DNA of 64,000 bases from the NCBI GenBank assembly GCA_964017155.1, contig OZ024856.1, forward strand, positions 11,804,125 through 11,868,124. The letters run 5' to 3'. A program made the position numbers and the translations under genes. The notes under the pieces were generated by a model. That model saw only the letters and a list, made by a program, of their open reading frames with translations. It did not search any database and was not told where the DNA came from. The DNA is from Oasisia sp. SBJ-2009. Its lineage: Eukaryota; Annelida; Polychaeta; Sabellida; Siboglinidae. Positions 27,050-37,640 of this stretch are shown in pieces (the stretch's first letter is position 1; each line of letters opens with the position of its first letter).

Positions 27050-29895
27050 GTGTGCTCTGTATGTATTGTGTATGTGTGTTGTGTGTGTGTTTGTGTGCAT
27101 GCATGCATCTGTGTGTGTGTGTGTGTGTGTGTGCGTGCGTGCGCACATGCATGCATGCATGCATGTGTTCCTGTGCAACTGCACGTATGTGCATGTGTAC
27201 AATGTGTGTATGTTGTATTTTATTTTTTATTTATTTTTTATTACACAATTACAATTATAACTTAAATTTTAAAATTATATTATAGATTTGTCTTGTATTT
27301 TATTATGATTAATGTTCACATACTGTTTTAAAAATGATTTTATTTGTATTTTTATTTCTCTACTCTGTATTTTATATTTTTATGATGACGAAAGCTGCAA
27401 AATTAATTACCCGGTTCGGGACAATAAAGTTTTATTGTATTGTATTGTATTGTATTGTATTGTATTGTATTGTATTGTATTGTATTGTATTGTATTGTAT
27501 TGTATTGTATTGTATTGTATTGTATTGTATTGTATTGCATTGCATTGTATTGTTATCCATCCAACAGACAACAGCTCAGCCATTGTAATTTTTTGAAACA
27601 TACTTGGAAAGTCAAGATTATTCACTATATTATTCACTATGTAATACATGCATCATGATTGTTTTATTATGACTTGACTATGTACAGTGTCATCTACCAT
27701 ATCCCTTGCAAACACAATACGCAAATGAAATAATGAAATATTAAATACCAAAATATTTTGGAAATGTAAAACCTAACTACAGGTGTACAATCAGGCCAGC
27801 ATATATATGTGTGGGTGTCCCAGCACTTTTCTCCCACATTTTTACCTCTGGCATCAGCTTTCATGGAACTAATCTGGGATCTTTTTTATAAACCTTCTAG
27901 TAAATTTTTAAATTAGCCATTGGTTAAGGGTTCTTACTTGTAACCAGTACAATACACTAGACAAACGTAAATTAATTATTCAACTTATGAATCTTCTGTG
28001 ACTGTGTGTAGCTCCAATCAGACGGCCATGAGTACTCACGGCTGTGACTTCAACCCACACTTGTGGCGCAGCATGTGGTATGCAGAGATGCCGACTCCTA
28101 TCTTGTGGCACTCTGTACCGGCCATGTTGATGTGTCGTTTATCCACCAGCAAAAACTCACCTACATTTCCCTGTGGGCAGAGTGAACTCTCTCTTATAAA
28201 ACAATACAATCTAAAAAGAAAACAATATTTATGTTTACACATGACAAGCTTCTTATTTGTTCCCAATGCTATGCCAATAGCCAGAAATGCTCATAGTGTA
28301 AAAAAAAGTTTGTGGATTTTGGCACATCTGAAATTTTGATACTAATTACCATTTAATTAATGACTGGATAGGACAGTAATACGAAGAGTTGTCACACATT
28401 GTTACAGATACACAAATTAGTTATTATATTAGAAAAAAACTGTGACTTTATAATGATTGACCTTTACTTTAAGTCAATCATATACATATTCAGATACCAT
28501 GTCCTGACCTTAGCTTGAGGTGGAATGGTCTGACTGACAAGAGAGGTGAACAGTGCGGGAATAAACAGCCTCTTCCTTGCAGTGTCCAGTCTCACAGAAG
28601 TCCTCTCATTTTCTTCCGGTCCAATATACTTGGCTTCGATCTGTGTACATTCAAAAGAGCAAATGTGTCAATGGCCCTTATGATAAGGTAAAAGTAAGTT
28701 CTTAAAGTCAGATCTTATAAGATGATATAGTGATGAATAACAAATAGTTGAGTCAGTACTTCTGATTCCAATTCCCTTCCACTCAAAAAGCAATTTCAAT
28801 TCCTGTCAAAACAATTCCAACCTGATCCACATAAAGCAATTCTGATTCTAATTCTACCCAAACCAATTATTGTTGAACTCTTTTCACACTGACCGATTCT
28901 AATTCCAATTTTGGAATCAACACCAGCCTTCAAATCTCCTATTCACCATAGTTGGGCCCATGAGTATATATATCAATTAATTAATTTCCAAATAAATTAA
29001 CCATGCACATAATGTGGTGTATTAGTGTTTCAAACTTTCTATTCCCCTAAAATTAGGTTCAGATGCTGAGGTTTCTGGATGACTGAGATCTGGATTACTG
29101 CATTTGATCAGAATGCTCACATTCTGACTGGTGCTGCTATCTATTGCCTGGTTAGTTCCAATGCTCACACTGCCCAGTGGTGTGGCAGACTTGTGGTTCA
29201 GCCTGTGTAACTGGTACACACGTACTTGGACGGTGTGTTCATAGTGAGGAACATGCAGTCGGTTCACAGCATACCTGCAGTGAGAAAAGACAGTGCAGAA
29301 TTATCTAGCCCTTCAGAACCCAAACCGATCTCTAAGACAATAGTACTCCCCAACCGCCAACAAATGCCTTAGGAAGCTGACCTTCAAGGTCTTATCTTAC
29401 TGTTAAAATACATTAAAATTAAACCTTAGTCTGATAGTTTATTATACAATTTGTACATGGGAGTATTTCAAGCATTTCTTTCTACTGGAAGTTTTCAGTT
29501 ACTGTCGTCTGAAAACATCTCACTGAATGTATGGGCAGTGCAAGGAAGCACAGAGCATTTCAAGGCTAGGTCTAAATGGTTATGAGAAATGTCTGCTGTC
29601 TGTGAGAGTCAAGGGTGAACCACAAGACATGGTGTGTGTTTCCTACCAGAGTGGGTCGTACTGGATACAGTGGATGGAGCTGGTGAGGGCTGCCTGGGAC
29701 TGGGCGTACACACATCTCTCCCCTGACAGTGTCGAGTTGGCATCACAGGGACAGCAGAAACCCTGCAAGAAAATACAAACGCCAACATCACTGGGTGGTT
29801 GGTTACACGATAGCTATTGCTACATGGACATGTAAATGTACACTAATAAAGAAGCCTGTGTGTTTGTGCATGGACAAATATATTTGTGTGTGTGT

Positions 29896-29978
<83 letters not shown>

Positions 29979-29980
29979 TG

Positions 29981-30064
<84 letters not shown>

Positions 30065-30096
30065 TGACTGTGTGTGTGAGTGACTGTGTGTGTGTG

Positions 30097-30184
<88 letters not shown>

Positions 30185-33100
30185 CGTACAAGCATATGAA
30201 TATGTATATGTGTTTGTGTGTGTTTGTAACTTTGTATGTGTGCATGCATGCATGTGTGTGTGACATTCTTGATTATCTACAAATGTTAACTGTCTGTGGT
30301 AAATATAGGTGATATTATTTCCTGAGACAGGCCACATGATTACAGTTCAATGTGCAACAATGTTACTCCAACTGATAAAATATTAAAATACAATATTTTA
30401 GAAAGAGATGTTCTCTCTTTTGTGGTTTGGAATGAAGATGGAAGGAATTCATTTGGCATCTTAAACATTTATATACTTTGTAATTTAAGGCATATACATT
30501 GTATATCAATACAAAATGGTACAGTGTACACATAACCATTTATAGCATAAAGAATGTACACTCTGTAGATCAAGGTACATATAACTTCATTTTACTGCTT
30601 TGCAATATATTGAAACAATTAAACGGCATCTTTATACAATTAACATAAGATATTTCAAGTCAATGGTACCAAATACATGACATGGATCAGAACAGAGGGA
30701 TGTAACAAAACTGTATTGCACAGAAGTAGATACTAGATACCAGCTCTGTGGACGTGTCCTGGCTGTAGCCACAGATGGCCCTCACAGAACTATTGAATCG
30801 ACACACTTGAGATGAGTGGACATTCTTCTTCCTCACAACTGTCTCACGGGGATTGTTGTTTGCGTACTGGAAGTCAAGAAAATAAAAACGCTATTGTATA
30901 ACTATAACCCGCTATGCATATTTATTAATGTAATAATTAATATAAAATCAACACTGTTGATAGAATGCTGTCAATGTGTAAGAGATAGCGTAAACCTGTG
31001 ACTGTGTGTTGTCTATTATGTGCATGTGTTTGTGTGAGTATGTGATGGAGTGAGTAAATAAACAGGTGTGCTCGGAAAGATGAGCTATTGTTATGCAATT
31101 CCATATGTGAACCTACGTTACATAAATTGTCTTTTCTTCCCAAGCATAATAAGTGTGCACACATTTGTGCCTGTGTAGAATGAGTTACACATGATAGTAT
31201 ATTTTTTATGAAGTGGCAAATATTTATAGCAAATATCTGAAATATTCACATCATCGCCCATGTGTACATATTAGTATGTCTCTGAATGGTACAATATTTC
31301 TGACACAGCCTGGCTATAGTGTGACAATCATAACTACAACCTCAGGACATTATTGAGTCAACAAACAACAAACACCTCATGAAGGTTGTTCTGAACAATG
31401 TAACTTGTGGTTTTATTCATGCCTACTAATATAGAGTTGACGCAGTCAGTCATGCCTACTAATATAGAGTTGACGCAGTCAGTCATGCCTACTAATATAG
31501 AGTTGACGCAGTCAGTCATGCCTACTAATATAGAGTTGACTCAGTCAGTCATGCCTACTGATATAGAGTTGACACAGTCAGTCATGCCTACTAATATAGA
31601 GTTGACGCAGTCAGTCATGCCTACTAACATAGAGTTGACTCAGTCAGTCATGCCTACTAACATAGAGTTGACTCAGTCAGTCACATCTACTCCCACATAG
31701 TTGACTCAGTCAGTCACACCTACTCACAGAGTTGACTCAGTCAGTCATACCTACTCATAGAGTTGACTCAGTCAGTCATACCTACTCACAGAGTTGACTC
31801 AGTCAGTCATACCTACTCACAGAGTTGACTCAGTCAGTCATACCTACTCACACAGTTGACTCAGTCAGTCATACCTACTCATAGAGTTGACTCAGTCAGT
31901 CATACCTACTCACAGAGTTGACTCAGTCAGTCACACCTACTCACAGAGTTGACTCAGTCAGTCACACCTACTCATAGAGTTGACTCAGTCAGTGATGCCT
32001 ACTCACATAGAGATGACTCAGCTGGTAGGCAATCACCAATTCATCCAGCTGTAGTTTCAGGACAATAGGATCTAGCAGTTTCACTTCAGCTTTCAGCAGG
32101 TTGTCATAGATTTGGGTAACCATGATAAACTGTGACTTTGAATAAATCTGAAAGCAGTTATTATAATATAATCTGAAATTGGGCTGTGGCTTGTAAAAAT
32201 TATCAACAAGATTGAACAGTTTGCATAGAAATACTTCACACACAACTAATTTATTTTATTTGTAATCTATAACTTAAACATAGATGTATTAATCTGGTTC
32301 CATTTTTAACCCTCCACTACATTCACGTATATGCTGTTATGTGAATATATTTGGTAGTTGGTAATTTTTTTATATTGGATGTTGTTTGAAACATTGCCAG
32401 CAATTTAAATAAAATCTAGTAGAATCACAAAACATCAACACAAACACATAAAATTAGGTACATGGAAGATTATTCTACTCTGGATAATTTCACAATGGAG
32501 CCTAATAAAAACTAAAAATGTTATCTGTTTTGGTTTAGAGTTCATAATAATTATCGGTGAGAAATGTCTCATTTTGAAATGGTGGGTCATAGATACCCAA
32601 ATAAAAATAATCCAGATATATTCCAAACTAAGTAAGTATTGTCTAGAATGCATACTATGTGAATAAACTTATACAGTAAAGCTGGAGTGTGATAAGGTTT
32701 TTTATTAAGGGAATAAATAGGAAATTCTGCAGGGTGAAGAGTAACAAAATACCAGTTGGGGTATAGTATATATAAAAATTATTTGTTCTACTATTGCTAA
32801 GATTGAATTAAAAGACACTAAAATAATAATGATAATGTTTCATTTAATATAGCAGTAATAGCACCACATCCAGCATTGTTCATTGCACATCACAACATAC
32901 ACTAATAATTTTTTGCATGTAAGTTTTATATTTAAATCAGCTGTCAGTTGTTAATGATGAAAGGATCTAACTTTTATATAAAAGTAACCTAGATCATATG
33001 CAAAATTATATGCAAAATTTTACGTCAGATTATATGCAGCTGATGAAGATGTAGTTCAAAAGATAGACAGACAAACAGATAAACATTGTTTTATTATTCA

Positions 33101-33385
33101 GATGTTCAGTCATTGTTATGCAAATTACATTATAAACAGATCTGCACTTACCTCCACATTGTTTTGAATATTCAAAGACAAATGCAATTTTGGTCTGCAT
33201 CTGGTTGTTGTCACAGCATTGTTCACAGTACTGACAGGCATTTCATTTTGATGTTTTGGGTGTGTGCAATAGATCATTTCCTTTGAAATGTCGATGTAGG
33301 AAGGGACAGATCCTATCAAAACCATGTTCAATGCTGTCCCAAGCGCAATGCGGATGAAAGAAGAATGTTCATACCCAATAAACAT
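21319..33385 (-). CDS. HAP2: HAP2/GCS1 gamete fusion protein, complete 15-exon gene
   Basis: HAP2/GCS1 is a membrane-anchored class II-type fusogen that merges gamete membranes in many eukaryotes. Fifteen exons, all with GT/AG introns and matching phases, give 696 residues. The N terminus has a hydrophobic signal-type segment (about residues 13-27). It is followed by the first beta-rich part, ending in cysteines around residue 150 and the family block GFCC at 168-171. A C-x-KIGV motif starts at C322, the strongest HAP2 signature. Next come a CLDNQ segment after the split Pro codon at 345/346, immunoglobulin-like domain III sequence in exon 10, a membrane-proximal cysteine cluster in exon 11, and a transmembrane helix at about 572-595. 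A second hydrophobic segment at about 652-669 is unusual. Length fits the family. Exon 1 is shared with the tandem array, but only this copy is intact. The intron-exon model is hand-made, and no transcript was seen. Confidence 0.93.
22069..22192 (-). CDS. HAP2: HAP2 exon 14 (second hydrophobic segment)
   Basis: 124 bp, phase 2 in and phase 0 out, acceptor CACCAG and donor GTGAGT. A basic stretch is followed by LLNVFFFFYLPLLVIQHF, long enough to span or lie on a membrane. Phase agreement on both sides supports the exon. Confidence 0.75.
22773..22932 (-). CDS. HAP2: HAP2 exon 13 (end of helix, start of tail)
   Basis: 160 bp, phase 1 in and phase 2 out, donor GTATGT. It completes the helix (KAVLGAVV) and starts a Tyr- and Glu-rich cytoplasmic-type tail. 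If the donor is not used, the frame ends at a TGA three codons later, so a shorter protein of about 640 residues is possible. Confidence 0.78.
23476..23623 (-). CDS. HAP2: HAP2 exon 12 (start of transmembrane helix)
   Basis: 148 bp, phase 0 in and phase 1 out. Two more cysteines are followed by ILLWSTFAVLLLL, the start of the C-terminal transmembrane helix, which continues into exon 13. Donor GTACAC. Confidence 0.88.
24210..24307 (-). CDS. HAP2: HAP2 exon 11 (membrane-proximal cysteine cluster)
   Basis: 98 bp, phase 1 in and phase 0 out, ending in DHCFCLGMCQCI, the cysteine-rich stalk near the membrane. A tandem 30-bp repeat begins about 30 bp upstream of its acceptor, in intron 10. Confidence 0.88.
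24336..24455. repeat. 30-bp tandem repeat, four copies, in HAP2 intron 10
   Basis: Four near-identical units containing TGTTCTGTGGCATGATGG, with one or two substitutions between units. The plus strand reads as a ten-residue repeat, which I take as an artefact of the 30-bp period. Confidence 0.95.
25098..25342 (-). CDS. HAP2: HAP2 exon 10 (domain III-like)
   Basis: 245 bp, phase 2 in and phase 1 out. It encodes an Ig-like beta sandwich with AVNTGLVSARFGVDVHRCS, a strand pattern characteristic of HAP2 domain III. Donor GTAAGG. Confidence 0.92.
25440..25830 (+). mobile_element. LINE 3' end in HAP2 intron 9
   Basis: The plus strand (antisense to HAP2) encodes a decayed reverse transcriptase C terminus, with SFSRAGPTLWNALPEDLRS at about 25497-25555 and a stop near 25588. 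An untranslated tail with an AATAAA-type end follows. It is the same kind of element as at 5336-5770 but a different copy. Its end at about 25830 is approximate. Confidence 0.75.
26115..26299 (-). CDS. HAP2: HAP2 exon 9
   Basis: 185 bp, phase 0 in and phase 2 out. It has a YFVNNVAPL segment and a beta-strand pair (SVLLTIDASNITLL) typical of the end of the conserved HAP2 domain. Donor GTAATT. Confidence 0.88.
26718..26760 (-). CDS. HAP2: HAP2 exon 8 (43 bp micro-exon)
   Basis: The exon supplies one base to complete the Pro codon and then 14 codons, CLDNQPVDFWNHDK. This matches the cysteine-containing segment that follows C-x-KIGV in the family. Acceptor TTTCAG, donor GTATTG. It is short enough for gene finders to miss. 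Confidence 0.88.
26804..27210. repeat. (TG)n-rich compound microsatellite in HAP2 intron 7
   Basis: TG runs mixed with GCGT, GTGTTG and GCAT units. On the HAP2 RNA it would read as CA repeats, close to the 43-bp exon 8. Confidence 0.95.
27225..27556 (+). mobile_element. LINE-type 3' tail ending in (TTGTA)n
   Basis: An AT-rich stretch ends with CCCGGTTCGGGACAATAAAG, followed by about 23 TTGTA pentamers (27434-27556). A pentamer array directly after AATAAAG is typical of 3' ends of some animal LINEs. No coding remnant is visible before it. Confidence 0.6.
28040..28170 (-). CDS. HAP2: HAP2 exon 7 (C-x-KIGV signature)
   Basis: 131 bp, phase 0 in and phase 2 out. It encodes EFLLVDKRHINMAGTECHKI followed by GVGISAYHM, the most conserved block of the HAP2/GCS1 domain. 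Donor GTGAGT. Confidence 0.95.
28509..28640 (-). CDS. HAP2: HAP2 exon 6
   Basis: 44 codons, phase 0 at both ends, acceptor ACACAG and donor GTCAGG. It encodes the segment leading to RKRLFIPALF, which precedes the C-x-KIGV exon in HAP2 proteins. Confidence 0.88.
29121..29274 (-). CDS. HAP2: HAP2 exon 5
   Basis: 154 bp completing the Trp codon, then YAVNRL and beta-strand sequence. Two in-phase GTGAGC donors exist. The one after …STSQN is chosen because the joined product lines up with the family's conserved stretch. Use of the other (after PLGS) would shorten the exon by 54 bp and stay in frame, so alternative splicing is conceivable. Confidence 0.85.
29647..29762 (-). CDS. HAP2: HAP2 exon 4 (GFCC cysteine block)
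   Basis: 116 bp, phase 0 in and phase 2 out. It starts with GFCCPCD, a hallmark of HAP2, followed by a second cysteine pair ending HCIQYDPLW. The split Trp codon is completed by exon 5. Donor GTAGGA. Confidence 0.93.
29884..30182. repeat. long (TG)n microsatellite in HAP2 intron 3
   Basis: About 300 bp of TG repeats with a few AGTGAC interruptions. Confidence 0.95.
30741..30866 (-). CDS. HAP2: HAP2 exon 3
   Basis: 42 codons, phase 0 at both ends, donor GTATCT. It contains the PRETVV segment and two cysteines (…QVCRF…AICGY). This is the region just before the GFCC block, where HAP2 fusion loops lie in the family; the precise loop residues cannot be fixed by eye. Confidence 0.88.
31419..32005. 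repeat. 31-33 bp minisatellite at the HAP2 exon 2 donor
   Basis: About 18 units: eight 33-bp units with starts exactly 33 bp apart from 31419 to 31650, then about ten 31-bp units. On the HAP2 strand, the unit nearest the exon reads GTGAGTAGG…GACTGAGTCAACTCTAT. The exon itself ends GCTGAGTCATCTCTAT followed by GTGAGTAGG, so the exon end plus donor looks like the seed of the repeat. About six units still contain GTGAGT. Confidence 0.92.
32007..32147 (-). CDS. HAP2: HAP2 exon 2
   Basis: 47 codons, phase 0 at both ends, with acceptor TTTCAG and donor GTGAGT. It encodes beta-strand-rich sequence of the N-terminal fusion domain. Its last bases and donor merge directly into the 31-33 bp minisatellite of intron 2. 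Confidence 0.9.
33152..33385 (-). CDS. HAP2: HAP2 exon 1 (start codon, signal segment)
   Basis: 78 codons from the ATG at 33385 to a perfect donor (GAG, GTAAGT), phase 0. The N-terminal hydrophobic run FIRIALGTALNMVLIGSV fits a signal peptide. Two cysteines follow, then a beta-strand segment (PKLHLSLNIQN) typical of HAP2 starts. Three decayed tandem copies of this exon lie at 44949-45182, 52197-52429 and 57677-57910. Confidence 0.85.
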
Positions 33386-34290
33386 TGTTTAGGTAGTGTC
33401 ACTGTCAAAACAAATATTCCCTATTCCAGTTCTAGTCCACATATGCTAAGGCTATGCCATGGCAACGACTAGCCTTAGCTTAGGCTTAACCTTAGGCAAT
33501 GATTATGCATGGGCATGGGCCATGCCATGTCCATGGGCATAGCTAGAATAGTTCAGAGGCTATGTCAATGACAGGCCGTGTCCGTGATAGGATCTCGACT
33601 TTTTCCATTTGCAGCATTCAACGATTTCGGACAAACAAAAGCGAGTCATTTGGGTGTCTTTCTATAGCACTATATAAAAAATGCATCCACATTTGAGCTA
33701 TTTTCAACTTGTAGCCTAATGTTTAGTTACAGTGGAGTAAACCAACAAAAGACTAAATTACCACGACCAAAACAGAGCACACTTCAACGACGCCGATGGC
33801 GATCATTTCGCCAACACTGCTACAGCATCGCCATCTACTGGAAAATTGTCTGGTGTGAGATCTAGGCGTAGTTTTTATTACCCAATCTTGGATTTGATTG
33901 CCCAATCTTATCATTACATTGAACTGCACATGGTGTATGCAAGACATCTAATGTATTATTTATGCGTTGCTGCAATATAATATTTCATACAGATACAATT
34001 GATAGTCTGATGATCTGTGTGAATTGGTTAGCCGCAAACCCCACAGACGTCGCTGCAGAGGCTCACCCTAATAGGCGGATACAGAAAAGGCGGATTTATA
34101 AGTGAGGCTCTAATACCGGTAGATCCTTATAAGGGACGCCACACGCCAAGATTGCATCACCCGACAAGTCATTTCCCACTGCCACCTTCTGATATCGTTC
34201 GCTAATTAATTATTGCAATCACGCAAGCGCCTTATCGGTGATCATTAATGACTGTTCAAGTCGAGTCATCAACAACTCATGAGGCCTACA
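33386..34290. promoter_or_regulatory. intergenic region between HAP2 and the transporter (unit 1)
   Basis: HAP2 starts leftward at 33385 and the transporter lies rightward, so this is the head-to-head upstream region. Blocks conserved in other units include the GCCTTAG/CATGGC-rich stretch at 33440-33540, AAAGCGAGTCATTTGGGTGT at about 33640, GATGGCGAT…TTTCGCCAACACTGCTACAG at about 33795 and GGCGGATTTATAAG at about 34090. No TATA box or initiator could be assigned. Confidence 0.4.
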
Positions 34291-34566
34291 TTTCCGGTCC
34301 AGTGTCAATGTCATCCTTGATAAGGAGTAGTGCTGTTAGGTCCTCACAACGACAAGCGGAACGTAGATGTCTGGCTGGTTTGTAGAATGTCAGAAGTGTC
34401 TGCGTGGTGGCGAGAGTTCAGCATTCAACGCTTTATATGTGAGTTCTGCTATTTTGTAGGTACTCCGTTGTTGGACAGGCAGCCAGTGTAGTTGGCGCTG
34501 AAGAAGCAATGCACTATCGCGACGTGCACGCCGAGCATTCGCTGCAGACTGCCAATGTTCATGACA

Positions 34567-35130
34567 TAGTCCGGGAGCAGAGAGGGTTAACCCTGCATTG
34601 TTGTATTAAGTTCTTTTTACTGTTGATTTTGGTAGCCAAGGGTCTCTATGTTCAAAAACTGCTTGATGACATGTTGTCACCCTTGAGCAATTTGATGAAT
34701 TCAAGATGGCGTCCAAGATGGCCGCCATTACATATAAATGACCATAACTCCCTACCTGTTCATCATAGGAAGGTGATTTTTGTCTGTATACCTAGGTTTT
34801 AGGGGTCAAGCTATCCATTAGAACTAAGTATTATGTTAATATCGTATTACATAATGGTAATTTCCAAGATGGCTGCCAAGATGGCCGCCGTAACACAAAA
34901 ACTGGCATATCTCCTTAAATATTTACTCCAAATTAGTCGTGAATGTGTTTATCACTGGCTATTTTGGAGACACATCTATCTGTATCAGATAAAAGTTCAT
35001 ATACTGATGATGTCATCTAGAAATCCAAGATGGCTGCCAGTTTACTAGCACTGGTATATCTTCTATACTATTCAATGTTGGGAAAAATATGAAAAGGTTA
35101 ATGACCACAGGTGTTACATTATAACAAATC
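34567..35130 (+). repeat. left terminal inverted repeat of the transposon
   Basis: About 560 bp, reverse-complementary to 37619-38516. It contains clustered AAGATGGC motifs at about 34704, 34715, 34867, 34878 and 35028, plus GGTTTTAGGGGTCAAGCTAT and TGTTTATCACTGGCTATTTT, which recur on the right. Confidence 0.88.
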
Positions 35131-35347
35131 TTCTTTAATTTTAAATCTGAATTCTCACACAGACTACTAAAAGCATATTATATAATTCATATTTAAGGAT
35201 GGCTACCACTTCACCAAGTAATTTACGCTGTTGTACATTGCGTTGCCCATGTGCATCGGAAAGACATGTAATCAACTATGATGTCGGGTTACAGTAACCC
35301 TGATTATAGCAGGCGCAAAATATTGTGCATTAAATTTTCATGTTTGC

Positions 35348-37640
35348 CTAGTTGCAACTACAAGCACTTGAACTGCATGGAGTAGTACTGTGGCATCCAC
35401 ATTTTATTAGACGTAGTACCATCTCTGGGACTAGTTCGACTTCATCAGGGAGGGTGACTGGTTGGAGGGACTTGTTTTGGTCATCATTTACCCAACCATA
35501 TTCCGTTGAGTCCAACTCGGGTGGATTCTGCGCTTCCAGTGACTGCCATACCAAAGCCTGATTGTGAGCTCTTTTAACATTTTCTTTGAATGCCTCAGTT
35601 GTTGGTGGCAAGGTACACAACTTCGGTGTTGATGACCCTTTGCCTGTTTTCGATAGCCATACCTTTAACATTGTCTCTGACATTGTACTACAGTTTGTTT
35701 GTCCATAGCTCGCGGAAATGAAGGAGGTAGCCTGTTGAATAACATATTCCATAGAATGCCCTGGTGCACCCAACAAGTTAAGTGAGTCTCCCGATCGAAG
35801 TGTTTTGAGTACAGTGGCCTTTCCAATTCCAAAATAGGAGGCAACGGTGTCACAGCCAGAAAGTGCATGTACCGGGAGTATTCCTTCGACTATCTCAGAA
35901 TGCTTCTGCACAGTTTTGCCTATATCAACCACCGTCCTTTCCGTGATGGGGGGCTCCATCAATACAACATTCTTGAGATTTGCCATGTGATGATAATGCA
36001 GCAACAGTACAAAGACGTCAGTGTCATCGGCAACAACAATGATTTTGCTTTCTTCATTTTCCGCGGCACAACTCAAGACCTGTTGGACAATGATGTTATT
36101 TGCTTCTTCATGTGAAGTTGCCAGATCTGCCCGTTAGATGACAATTCCACCTTCACTGATTTCGATTGGCACCGGATCTGCTCCTGTTACCACTAACTTG
36201 TGATGTCGTGTGTTGTTCTCGTGAAACTTCTTATCCTGGACTAGATCATCAACTATCAGTTGCATCAGTTGCTTCTTTTTTTGGAAGAGGCTAGTAGCAT
36301 CTTCTGCGCTGGAAGTTTACTGTTGACTTGCAAATGATGAACCCTACTGACACCAGTTGCCCTAGATCCTCTGGTAACACGCTTTGTGCGGTAATCATAT
36401 TATCTGTCAAATATCAGATACACGTCCTCGACCCGTAACCTTTTTTCTATGGCATATTTGAATTTTATATCGCTATATAGTCGTTGTCAGACCCATCAGC
36501 AGGCCAAGGAACTGCCCACAGTATTGCTGAGCCACCGAGCACACTAACATTTGCACCACCAGCAAATCTATCAGACACCTCAACTTGGAGATTTGTCTTC
36601 AAGGTAGATTTCGATTTCGCAATCCTCATATCTCCAGTATCATCAAACATGGACGTTGAAACTGGCGCAAGTTCATGACCAGGCATATCCTTAATGTCAA
36701 TGTCCCACTCACGAGCCTGTAAGCCAATAACCCTTGAGTAAATCAAATTGGTATCAAATACTTTCACAGCTCCGACCTTCACATGCTTCCTTGCATAGTA
36801 ACAACCCTCTTCGTGATGGTTTCATAAAGTCCCTGCGGTAACCGACTTTCAAAAACTTTCATTTGTTCAGTCCCGATTGTGACAGCATTGTGGACATTGA
36901 TTTCAGTTGAACCAATCTGGCCGCTAAATACATTCACTATACCACTGGGGTGTGCCGCAGAATCTAAAGGATTAATGCAAGTGTCGATGTTTTGTCTGAT
37001 TCCATCTCGGTCTCTCTTGTCTTCAGCGATCCCTGCTTTTGCCTCTTTTTTGTGTGTTGTCACCACCTTGCGTTCAGTGTCCTCATCCGTCATGTCATCC
37101 AGATCAGATTCCAACCAGCTGCATGCATGCAGACTAAGGGCCCATACCTTCAGCGTTTCTGGCTTAAGCGTGATGCCAACTATCTCCCCAGGAGCATGCC
37201 AATACCGCATGTAGGTCGTCTCACTCATCATATCGCTCCAGATGCCATTCCATAAGCCAGCAGAATGGTGCATGACATGACAACACCTCTTGTGGTAGCC
37301 GTTCCATCTCACGAAGGTAGCACAACACATATCTCGCATAGGTCACATGCCCCGCAGCAAAGAAGTATGGTAGCATTTGCTTGTAGGATGCCAGATGAAG
37401 TGGCCAGTCACCTTCGCGCTCAGCTCGTACGAACACCATGATGAGCAGGACAGGTTTTATTAAGACATCGACCCAAAGTTTGGTAGTTTGACTCTTGCTG
37501 GCTTCGGTTTCGAGAATTTGCATGAGGTCACCACTGCAATGTAATGGTTTATCCAGAATGATTCCGCGAAATGCCTCTTCAGCTACCATTCGTAATTCTC
37601 TGACGTTCTGGGGAAACCTTTTTGTTATAATATAACACCT
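35348..37640 (-). pseudogene. transposon protein with XPG/FEN1-like nuclease domain, broken
   Basis: Reading leftward, four frames join into one protein family found in invertebrate transposons, recognised from memory of its motifs. The N-terminal part (about 37640-36780) has FFAAGHVTYARY, RHSAGLWNG-like and LDSAAHP segments. The middle (36782-36465) has KVFDTNLIYSRVIGLQ. The nuclease part (36076-35348) has IIVVADDTDVFVLL and LSGCDTVASYFGIGKA, matching the acidic XPG-I and helix-hairpin-helix patterns of FEN1-type nucleases. It ends with KCGC…CSC cysteines. It is dead: a one-base frameshift near 36780, stop codons in the 36465-36076 stretch (one right after VYLIFDR) and a further frameshift there. 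A long N-terminal part may be missing. Confidence 0.8.

Noticed and set aside
26697..27285. Long Cys/Val and His/Thr open frames on both strands
   Set aside because: They are translations of the TG/CA microsatellite, and the real coding exon nearby is only 43 bp.
31407..31700. Plus-strand frame with repeated MPTNIELTQSV
   Set aside because: It is an artefact of the 33-bp period of the HAP2 intron 2 minisatellite; the 31-bp half of the array breaks the frame.
31419..32005. CRISPR-like array
   Set aside because: Units are contiguous with no unique spacers, and the genome is animal.
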